Assembly: GCA_029907285.1 (NCBI GenBank)
Contig: JARYMD010000256.1
Coordinates: 1 to 6,500, forward strand
Length of the DNA stretch: 6,500 nt
From: Verrucomicrobiota bacterium
Lineage (GTDB): Bacteria > Verrucomicrobiota > Verrucomicrobiia > Limisphaerales > J093
Direction: 5' to 3'
The notes beneath the pieces are model-generated. The model was not told where the DNA came from. It saw only the letters and a program-made list of their open reading frames with translations, and did not search any database. The stretch's first letter is position 1. Each line of letters starts with the position of its first letter. Both the position numbers and the translations under genes were made by a program. Of this stretch, positions 1-5,579 are shown piece by piece.

Positions 1-1047
1 CGCCTCATACGGATGCAGAACGGCGTTTCCCCAAGCGCTTTGGAATCCATCAAGCAAATCGAGGAAGCTGCACAACGGGCGGCAAATTTGACGAGGCAAC
101 TCCTTGCGTTTGGCCGCCGCCATCCAATGCAGCCGCAGATTCTCAACCTTAACGAGACCATCCAGGGCCTGACACAAATGCTGCGCCGGTCGATTGGCGA
201 GGACATTGCGCTCGAGTTCAATGCGACAGAACCGCTTTTGCCGATAATGGCGGACGTGGCGATGATGGAACAGGTAATCGTCAATCTGGCAATAAACGCA
301 CGCGATGCCATGCCAAAGGGCGGCCGGCTCGTGATCTCAACCTCGGCGCTGGACATTTCGGAAACAGCGCCAAACCGCCCGCGCGAATGTGCGCCCGGCA
401 TGTATGTGTGTTTGGCCGTTGAAGATTCTGGCGAAGGGATTCCGCCGGATGTTCTGCCGCGGATTTTCGAGCCATTCTTCACCACGAAAGAACCTGGCAA
501 AGGAACCGGGCTGGGTCTTGCAACAGTTCGAAGCATCGTCAATCAACACAAGGGATGGGTTGATGTGTCGAGTGAAGTCGGGCGCGGCACCACGTTCAGG
601 GTGTTCATACCGGCAGTCCGCAGCGCCTGCCCGCAGGCAAAGGACAAGGGACATTCGACTGTCATGCCCGCCGGTCATGAAACCATCATGATCGTCGAAG
701 ACGAAGACGAACTGAGAGAGTTGTGCCGTGAAGTGCTGCAACGATGCGGATACAAGGTGCTCACCGCCGCAAACGGCCAGGAAGCGCTTCGGCTCTGGGA
801 AAGGCGCGAAGGCAACATCGATTTGGTTGTTACCGACGTGATCATGCCTGGCGGGATGGACGGCTGGGAATTAGCGCAGTCCCTGGCCAGCAGATCCTCC
901 AAACTCAAGGTTGTTTTGACCAGCGGTTACAGATTTGATTGGGCAAAATCACGGTCCTCATGGTTCCTGCGGTGGCGGCTTCTGGAAAAGCCGTACGTTC
1001 CTGAAGCCCTTGCCCAGGCAGTCCGCGTAGCGCTCGACGCCCGGTAA
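1..1047 (+). CDS. Hybrid sensor histidine kinase with C-terminal receiver domain (5'-partial)
   Basis: The reading frame is open from base 1 with no start in a sensible place, so the N-terminus (sensor region and the phospho-accepting His of HisKA) lies off the left edge. Residues here count from the in-frame Met at 13. Residues 10-50 are the second HisKA dimerisation helix, with LTRQLLAFGRR at 26-36. The HATPase domain follows: N box NLAINARDAM (91-100, N91 and N95), G1 box DSGEG (138-142), F box FEPFFTTK (152-159) and G2 box GKGTGLGLA (162-170). A linker at about 202-222 leads to a receiver domain with acidic pair E229/D230, predicted phospho-acceptor D275 in TDVIMPGG, T303 and K326 in EKP. 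Such proteins autophosphorylate on His and pass phosphate to the fused or a separate receiver. All ATP-binding boxes and receiver residues are intact, so it looks functional. The signal sensed and the output partner cannot be seen. No partner regulator gene lies downstream. Confidence 0.95.
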   Translation, partial: RLIRMQNGVSPSALESIKQIEEAAQRAANLTRQLLAFGRRHPMQPQILNLNETIQGLTQMLRRSIGEDIALEFNATEPLLPIMADVAMMEQVIVNLAINARDAMPKGGRLVISTSALDISETAPNRPRECAPGMYVCLAVEDSGEGIPPDVLPRIFEPFFTTKEPGKGTGLGLATVRSIVNQHKGWVDVSSEVGRGTTFRVFIPAVRSACPQAKDKGHSTVMPAGHETIMIVEDEDELRELCREVLQRCGYKVLTAANGQEALRLWERREGNIDLVVTDVIMPGGMDGWELAQSLASRSSKLKVVLTSGYRFDWAKSRSSWFLRWRLLEKPYVPEALAQAVRVALDAR

Positions 1048-1058
1048 AATCTTCTGCT

Positions 1059-1086
1059 GGCCGGCTGGCTGTCAGCCCAGCCGGCC
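1059..1086 (+). terminator. GC-rich perfect hairpin between the kinase and methyltransferase genes
   Basis: GGCCGGCTGG at 1059-1068 is exactly complemented by CCAGCCGGCC at 1077-1086, with an 8-nt loop. It begins 11 nt after the kinase stop codon and ends 9 nt before the GTG start of the next gene. There is no T-tract after it, so it is not a canonical intrinsic terminator. It may be a weak or factor-assisted terminator, or a structure affecting access to the next start codon. The inverted repeat is seen directly; its role is inference. Confidence 0.45.
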
Positions 1087-1095
1087 GACTCGAAG

Positions 1096-1917
1096 GTGGC
1101 AATTCAATCACTCCAACAGATCGAGTCGCTCGATTTGCCCGAACTTGCTCCTTACCGCACCATGCGGTTGGAACACGAGCATCTTGCGAATCGAATTTTT
1201 GTCGCCGAGGGCGAAAAGGTCGTTCGCCGCCTGCTTGAAAGCACGCTCGAGGTTCTTTCAGTTGTTCTCCCAAATCGGTGGCTTGATCAGTTCATTCCGT
1301 TGATTGAATCCAGGCCGGAGCAAATCCGGGTTTTTACCGCAGACAAGAAGGTGCTGGAACGGCTGACTGGATTCACGATGTATCAAGGGCTGATGGCTGT
1401 GGCCCGGATGCCCGAACCATTGCCGCTGGAGGTGGCCCACCAGCGCAGTCCCCGTCCCAGACTCTGGGTGGCCATAGACGGGCTTGCGAACTCAGAGAAT
1501 GTCGGTGCCATAGTGCGCAATTGCACAGCCTTCAACGTGCAAGCGCTCCTTGTGGGAGAAACCTCGGCGAGCCCGTTTCTGCGCCGGGCGGTGCGGAGTT
1601 CGATGGGAACGGTGCTGCGCCTTCAGGTTGTTGAAACGCATTGTATTTCTGCCGCGCTTCGGCAGTTGGCCAAAATGGGTGTACGGTGTATTGCGGCTCA
1701 TCCGCATGCCAGCGGCACAACTCTTGCCCGGGCGGATTTGAGCGGCGACTGTTGCATTGTGTTCGGCAGCGAGGGCGAGGGGCTCGCAGAAACCACTCTG
1801 GCCGCATGCGGTGAGCATGTGGCAATCCCGATGCCGGCTCATGTTGATTCGCTCAACGTCGCCAGTGCGGTTGCAGTTTTCCTGTTTGAAGCAAACCGCC
1901 AGCGGGGTTTTGCCTGA
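1096..1917 (+). CDS. SpoU/TrmH-family RNA 2'-O-ribose methyltransferase
   Basis: This 273-residue protein has the layout of SPOUT-class enzymes that use S-adenosylmethionine to methylate a ribose 2'-OH in tRNA or rRNA in the cytoplasm. The N-terminal part (about 15-105, with FVAEGEKVVRRLL at 35-47) resembles the RNA-binding extension of RlmB/TsnR-like members. The knotted catalytic domain covers about 123-266: motif 1 NSENVGAIVRN (132-142, with N135 and the expected catalytic R141), motif 2 IVFGSEGEGL (221-230) and motif 3 IPMPAHVDSLNVASAVAV (244-261, N254). The start is GTG; it is preferred over the in-frame ATG at 1162 because LDLPELAPYRT before that ATG looks like family sequence and neither start has a strong ribosome-binding site. 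The target nucleotide cannot be assigned from motifs alone. The gene sits 48 nt after the kinase gene, behind a hairpin, and 43 nt before a small gene. Confidence 0.93.
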   Translation: MAIQSLQQIESLDLPELAPYRTMRLEHEHLANRIFVAEGEKVVRRLLESTLEVLSVVLPNRWLDQFIPLIESRPEQIRVFTADKKVLERLTGFTMYQGLMAVARMPEPLPLEVAHQRSPRPRLWVAIDGLANSENVGAIVRNCTAFNVQALLVGETSASPFLRRAVRSSMGTVLRLQVVETHCISAALRQLAKMGVRCIAAHPHASGTTLARADLSGDCCIVFGSEGEGLAETTLAACGEHVAIPMPAHVDSLNVASAVAVFLFEANRQRGFA

Positions 1918-1960
1918 CTTTTGGCTTGGAATGCCGCCCGAGGAAAAGTAGGTTCGGTTC

Positions 1961-2230
1961 ATGCCTCAACCCAAAGGCAACAGAAAACGGCGCGCGATAT
2001 TGCTCGGGGTTGGCCTTGACTCTGACGGCCACAAGCGCATCACCACCGGCCCCAACTTCGCTCTCATCGGCGGATCGGAGGAAACGCACCAGGAAATGAC
2101 CGAGAAAGCCGTCAAGATAAACGAGCATCTTAACGCGCGCGGCAAGGCCCTCGAAGATGTCAGCAGCGAAGAATTCGAGGAAATAGCCCACAAAGTCGGA
2201 CTCAAACGATATCGTCGGGATTCAAATTGA
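1961..2230 (+). CDS. Small basic protein of unknown function (89 aa)
   Basis: I do not recognise a named family, though the pattern (basic N-terminus, ILLGVGLDSDGHKRIT, then GGSEETHQEM and a helical tail) resembles small conserved hypothetical proteins I associate with Verrucomicrobiota. Residues 5-11 are very basic (KGNRKRR). Residues 12-38 look like a short beta-rich stretch with a Gly-Pro turn. Residues 39-89 are charged and probably two helices with acidic and basic faces. There is no signal peptide, membrane segment, cysteine or metal motif, so it is probably cytoplasmic and might bind nucleic acid or a partner protein. Upstream, AGGA at 1941-1944 is far and TAGG at 1949-1952 is at a better distance from the ATG. 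The next gene starts 12 nt after its stop, so the two may be co-transcribed, although no functional link is visible. Confidence 0.8.
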   Translation: MPQPKGNRKRRAILLGVGLDSDGHKRITTGPNFALIGGSEETHQEMTEKAVKINEHLNARGKALEDVSSEEFEEIAHKVGLKRYRRDSN

Positions 2231-2232
2231 CC

Positions 2233-2236
2233 AAGG
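2233..2236 (+). promoter_or_regulatory. Ribosome-binding site of the first oxidoreductase gene
   Basis: AAGG lies 6 nt before the ATG at 2243, inside the 12-nt gap after the small upstream gene. It is a partial Shine-Dalgarno match at a normal distance and supports this ATG, which is also the one that leaves the Tat signal complete. Confidence 0.45.
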
Positions 2237-2242
2237 CAAGAA

Positions 2243-3664
2243 ATGAAACCGAAGACCCCAAGTAACCGTGCTTTTAGCAGGCGCAAATTTCTCGCCACCG
2301 CGGGCTCCGCGGCGGTCACCGTCACTGTTTTGCCAAGGAACGTGCTGGGTGGCGCTCGATTCGTGCCCCCAAGCCAAACGGTAAACATCGCAGTCGTCGG
2401 ATGCGGCGGCCAGGGACGAACAAATGTCCGCGCCCTTTTTAACGAGCCCGACGTCCGCATCATTGCCGTGGCGGACCCGATCGAACACCACAATCTTGAC
2501 CGGTTCTATTACAAAGGCGTGGCGGGACGCAAACCCGTGAAAGCCGAAATCGAGAAACGCTACTCTTCTTCCGACCCGGACTACAAGTGCGCCGAGTACG
2601 AGGATTTCCGCGTCATGTTCGACAAGGAAAAGTCGATCGACGCCGTGCTTTGTGCGACTCCGGATCATTTGCACGTGTGCGTGTGTGTGCGCGCGATGCG
2701 GCTTGGGAAACATGTCTATTGCGAAAAACCGCTCGCGCATTGTGTCGAAGAGGTCCGTCTCATGGCGCGTGTGGCGCGCGAGACGCGCGTTGCCACTCAA
2801 ATGGGCAATCAGGGGCACTCAGGCGAGGGCATTCGTGCAACGGTGGAATGGATTCGTGCCGGGGCAATCGGCCCAGTGCGCGAGGTTCATGCATGGTCAG
2901 GCGCCGGTTTGTGGGGCAGCCAATTGCGCGGCCGGCCAGCGGAAGCCCCGGTGCCATCGGGTGTGAATTGGGACCTCTGGCTTGGCCCTCGAGACCCAAG
3001 ACCTTACAGCCCCGCTTACACGCCTGTCACGTGGCGCGATTTCTGGGCTTTTGGCACTGCGCCGATTGGCGACATGGCCTGCCACAATCTCGATCCGGCA
3101 TTTTGGGCGCTCGACCTTGCTGTTCCCACAACCGTCGAAGCCACCGCCGCCGGAGGCGTCGATCCCGAGGTCGTCCCGGTTGGCTCGCTTTACACCTACC
3201 GGTATCCGGCGCGCGGTAACATGCCGCCGGTTACGGTGAAATGGTACGATGGCGGATTGCGCCCGCCACGCCCCGAAGACCTCGAGCCGGATGTTCCATT
3301 CGGCGGAGGCGCGAACGGCGTTTTGTTCATTGGCGACAAAGGCAAGATCATGTGCCCCGGCTGGGGCGGAGATCCCACGCTCGTGCCGCTCACCTTGATG
3401 GATTCTTACGAGCGCCCCCCGAAAACAATGCCGCGCGTAAAAGGGCATCACCGCGACTGGCTCGACGCATGCAAAGGCGGCAAGCCTGCCAGCGCCAACT
3501 TCGAGTACGGCGCCAAGTTGACCGAGGTAGTGTTGCTGGGAACTGTCGCTTTGCGAGTGGGCAAACCGATCCATTGGGATTCTGCAGCAATGAAAGCCAC
3601 AAACGCGCCTGAAGCAGATCGGTTCTTGCACAACACGTACCGTGCCGGCTGGGAACCGGCCTGA
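2243..3664 (+). CDS. Tat-exported Gfo/Idh/MocA-family oxidoreductase (paralogue 1)
   Basis: This 473-residue protein is a predicted NAD(P)-dependent sugar or polyol dehydrogenase. Its N-terminus is a twin-arginine signal: SRRKFLATAG at 12-21, an Ala/Val-rich core to about 31, and a probable cleavage zone near VLGGARF (34-40). A Rossmann domain follows, with GCGGQG at 53-58, an acidic residue after the second strand (D78 in AVADP) and TPDHLH (139-144). EKP is at 161-163, where K162 is the usual catalytic lysine. The C-terminal alpha/beta domain carries GDMACHNLDP (276-285); D277 and H281 fit the D-x3-H pair known from inositol dehydrogenase. RAGAIGPVREVHAWS (205-219) is typical of Planctomycetota/Verrucomicrobiota members. 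Tat export suits an enzyme that folds with bound cofactor in the cytoplasm, as known for glucose-fructose oxidoreductase. The substrate is unknown. Residues 145-149 (VCVCV) coincide with an odd alternating DNA tract. Confidence 0.93.
   Translation: MKPKTPSNRAFSRRKFLATAGSAAVTVTVLPRNVLGGARFVPPSQTVNIAVVGCGGQGRTNVRALFNEPDVRIIAVADPIEHHNLDRFYYKGVAGRKPVKAEIEKRYSSSDPDYKCAEYEDFRVMFDKEKSIDAVLCATPDHLHVCVCVRAMRLGKHVYCEKPLAHCVEEVRLMARVARETRVATQMGNQGHSGEGIRATVEWIRAGAIGPVREVHAWSGAGLWGSQLRGRPAEAPVPSGVNWDLWLGPRDPRPYSPAYTPVTWRDFWAFGTAPIGDMACHNLDPAFWALDLAVPTTVEATAAGGVDPEVVPVGSLYTYRYPARGNMPPVTVKWYDGGLRPPRPEDLEPDVPFGGGANGVLFIGDKGKIMCPGWGGDPTLVPLTLMDSYERPPKTMPRVKGHHRDWLDACKGGKPASANFEYGAKLTEVVLLGTVALRVGKPIHWDSAAMKATNAPEADRFLHNTYRAGWEPA
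2670..2695 (+). other. 26-nt strictly alternating purine-pyrimidine tract within a CDS
   Basis: From T2670 to G2695 every base alternates pyrimidine and purine, mostly as GT and GC steps (TGCACGTGTGCG, then GTGTGTGTGCGCGCG). Such tracts are the classic Z-DNA-prone sequence and are also prone to dinucleotide slippage. Here it encodes residues 143-151 of the first oxidoreductase (LHVCVCVRA). The tract is seen directly; any structural or regulatory effect is speculation. Confidence 0.6.
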
Positions 3665-3713
3665 ACTCGGCGCGGCGCGGCCGCAACCAATTTCGAGCCT
3701 GTCGATTCGCCTT

Positions 3714-3719
3714 TACAAT
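3714..3719 (+). promoter_or_regulatory. Candidate -10 element ahead of the lipoprotein gene
   Basis: TACAAT at 3714-3719 matches the sigma70 -10 consensus at five of six positions and lies in the 83-nt gap between the first oxidoreductase and the lipoprotein gene. TTTCGA at 3691-3696 sits 17 bp upstream but is a poor -35 match. Transcription would begin near 3726, leaving a short leader that contains AGGAG. If this is a promoter, the ATG at 3718 lies within it and cannot be the start of the lipoprotein. Confidence 0.3.
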
Positions 3720-3730
3720 GGAGCGCAGAC

Positions 3731-3735
3731 AGGAG
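3731..3735 (+). promoter_or_regulatory. Ribosome-binding site that decides the lipoprotein start
   Basis: AGGAG is the strongest Shine-Dalgarno match at any start in the window. It lies 12 nt before the ATG at 3748 and after the alternative ATG at 3718. It therefore favours 3748, which also gives a normal-length lipoprotein signal. Confidence 0.55.
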
Positions 3736-3747
3736 TACGCATTTGTC

Positions 3748-4131
3748 ATGTTCGAGCATTTCCGAATCTGTCTGTTTGGGCTGTTGCTTGCTGTGTTGGC
3801 TGGTGGCTGCTCAACCACGATTACAAATCTAACCCCCAATGCAGCTCATCGCAGTCCGGATGGCCTTTACACAATCGAGGCCAGATGGGACACCAACCAG
3901 CGCACCATGATATGGGATTCACTGGAACCGTACATTATCATCGATGGCAAACTGATCCCGATGCAAAAATCGGACGTTTTGCCCAATCAGTGGCGCGCAA
4001 CCATCGAGGTGCCGCAGCAGAAAAGCTTCGTAATCTACCAATTCAAATTCAATTACTTGACCCAGGGATTCGGAAGCAAACACCCCGACAGCCGGCTGTC
4101 GCGAACCTATCAGTTGCGGATAGTCGAATAA
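3748..4131 (+). CDS. Small predicted lipoprotein of unknown function (127 aa)
   Basis: The N-terminus is a lipoprotein signal: a short n-region with one Arg (R6), a hydrophobic core (ICLFGLLLAVLA, 7-18) and a lipobox ending AGGC, with C21 as the lipidated residue. Ser at +2 gives no inner-membrane retention signal by the enterobacterial rule, so the outer membrane is likely. The mature part (22-127) starts STTITNLTPN, followed by SPDGLYTIEARWD, then YIIIDGKLIPM, WRATIEVP and FVIYQFKFNY, and ends RTYQLRIVE. These are alternating beta strands with aromatics, suggesting one small Ig-like or carbohydrate-binding-like beta sandwich. I recall similar short lipoproteins in Verrucomicrobiota but no named family. 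The ATG at 3718 would add ten residues and lacks a binding site. The gene ends 9 nt before the second oxidoreductase, so coupled translation and a shared envelope role are plausible. Confidence 0.85.
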   Translation: MFEHFRICLFGLLLAVLAGGCSTTITNLTPNAAHRSPDGLYTIEARWDTNQRTMIWDSLEPYIIIDGKLIPMQKSDVLPNQWRATIEVPQQKSFVIYQFKFNYLTQGFGSKHPDSRLSRTYQLRIVE

Positions 4132-4140
4132 TCCTTCGTT

Positions 4141-5493
4141 ATGAAAACGATCAACAGACGCGCATTCGGAAAACAGATGGCTGTTCTGTCAGCCACGGCG
4201 GCCTTGAGCTCGACACGCATCCTGGGAGCAAACGAACGCGTGCGACTGGGGTTCATCGGCGTCGGCAATCGCGGCGACCAACTCATGGACGCGTTCCTGA
4301 AGCAGCCGGATGCGGAAATCGCCGCGGTGTGTGACATACACGAGCCCTACTGCGATTTCGCCGCAGCCAAAGCAGGATCAAACCCGAAGAAATTCAAGGA
4401 TTATCGGCAGGTGCTCGAGATGCGCGATCTGGATGCAGTGGTAATTGGAACACCGGATCATTGGCACGCGCTGCAAACCGTTCATGCATGCGAAGCGGGC
4501 AAGGACGTTTACGTGGAAAAGCCGCTGTCCCTGTGCGTGGCCGAGGGACGCGCGATGGTCAATGCTGTCAGATATCACAAACGCGTTTGCCAGGTGGGCA
4601 TCCACAGGCGTTCAGTGCCGTTTTGCCGTGAAGCAGCCGAGTTTGTTGCGTCGGGTGGAATTGGCAAGGTCGTTGCCGCGCGCGCATTTCACATTCAAAA
4701 CGAATGGCCAAAAGGAATCGGAAACCCGCCTGACTCCGAACCACCGCCGGGCTTCGACTGGGAAGCGTGGCTGGGGCCTGCACCGCGGGTGAAATACAAC
4801 AAGAACCGCACGTTTTACAGGTTCAGGTGGTTTTACAATTACTCCGGCGGGCAGTTAACCAATTTCGGAGTCCATTACATTGATTTCATCCATCATGCTA
4901 CCGGACAAGACGCGCCACTGGCCGTCACAGCCCTCGGCGGCAGATTTGCAGGGATCGAAGACAATCGCGAAATTCCTGACACGCTCGAAGTCGTGTGGGA
5001 ATATCCCTCCGGCATCCTGGTCACCTTCACACAGATAAACGCCAACGCAGGTGTCTGGAGCCCGCCGGGCTGCGAAGTCGAATTGCGCGGAACCAAAGGC
5101 ACGTTGTACCTGTTCGGGAACAGATACGAAGTCGTGCCGGATCAAATCACCCCAAACGAGTTCCCAGCCCGCACGCCGCTTGACAGAACAATAGAACGGC
5201 GGTGGCGCGAAGGACAAAAACCGTTGATCGAGCCGCGAAAATCCGTCGGCGATGGCGACACGGCGTATCACGCGCGCAATTTTCTCGACTGCGTCAAGAG
5301 CCGAAAAGCCTGCAACTGCGAGATCGAAATCGGACATCGCAGCACCGCCGCAACTCTCATTGGCAATATCGCACTCAAAACGCGCGCTTTGCTCGAGTGG
5401 GACGCAGCCGCAGAACGGTTCACCAACCACACCCCCGCAAATCGATATCTGAAATGCGAGTACCGTCCTCCGTACAAATTCCCCGAGTATTGA
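4141..5493 (+). CDS. Tat-exported Gfo/Idh/MocA-family oxidoreductase (paralogue 2)
   Basis: This 450-residue protein has the same overall plan as the 2243-3664 gene but is clearly divergent. A twin-arginine-type signal begins at once: NRRAFGKQMAVLSATAAL (5-22), with a probable cleavage zone near RILGANE (26-32). The Rossmann fold has GVGNRG at 40-45, D65 after the second strand, TPDHWHA (104-110) and EKP at 126-128 (K127 predicted catalytic). The substrate domain has GFDWEAWLGPAP (204-215) and GGQLTNFGVHYID (236-248). In this last motif, N241 takes the place of the Asp in the usual D-x3-H pair, while H245 is kept. Family knowledge suggests NAD(P)-linked oxidation or reduction of a sugar or polyol in the periplasm; substrate and direction are unknown. 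No clear Shine-Dalgarno precedes the ATG, which lies 9 nt after the lipoprotein stop, so translational coupling is likely. Confidence 0.93.
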   Translation: MKTINRRAFGKQMAVLSATAALSSTRILGANERVRLGFIGVGNRGDQLMDAFLKQPDAEIAAVCDIHEPYCDFAAAKAGSNPKKFKDYRQVLEMRDLDAVVIGTPDHWHALQTVHACEAGKDVYVEKPLSLCVAEGRAMVNAVRYHKRVCQVGIHRRSVPFCREAAEFVASGGIGKVVAARAFHIQNEWPKGIGNPPDSEPPPGFDWEAWLGPAPRVKYNKNRTFYRFRWFYNYSGGQLTNFGVHYIDFIHHATGQDAPLAVTALGGRFAGIEDNREIPDTLEVVWEYPSGILVTFTQINANAGVWSPPGCEVELRGTKGTLYLFGNRYEVVPDQITPNEFPARTPLDRTIERRWREGQKPLIEPRKSVGDGDTAYHARNFLDCVKSRKACNCEIEIGHRSTAATLIGNIALKTRALLEWDAAAERFTNHTPANRYLKCEYRPPYKFPEY

Positions 5494-5547
5494 ATTCGGA
5501 AACCACCGGTTCTTTGGCACACGGGCCGACCCATTATGACGGCAGTG

Positions 5548-5553
5548 TACAAT
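5548..5553 (+). promoter_or_regulatory. Candidate -10 element ahead of the GH-like gene
   Basis: TACAAT at 5548-5553 repeats the hexamer found before the lipoprotein gene and lies in the gap after the second oxidoreductase. No convincing -35 sits at the proper distance; TTGGCA at 5514-5519 is a good -35 match but 28 bp away. If used, transcription would start near 5560, leaving only the TTG at 5580 with a leader. Confidence 0.2.
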
Positions 5554-5579
5554 CTGAGTTGTCACAGCGCAGGCAGCCA

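Noticed and set aside
2897..3631. 244-residue open frame on the - strand
   Set aside because: It is fully antisense to the conserved C-terminal domain of the first oxidoreductase and has no family features.
3677..3684. GC-rich palindrome GCGGCCGC after the first oxidoreductase, as a terminator
   Set aside because: The palindrome has no loop and no T-tract follows; the surrounding GCGGC repeats are simple GC-rich spacer.
3642..4334. 230-residue + frame overlapping the lipoprotein and second oxidoreductase
   Set aside because: It covers the lipoprotein gene and the Tat signal region in another frame. Those have clear signals and motifs and this frame has none.
5502..5512. Short inverted repeat AACC/GGTT after the second oxidoreductase, as a terminator
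   Set aside because: The stem is only 4 bp with a 3-nt loop and no T-run, which is expected by chance.
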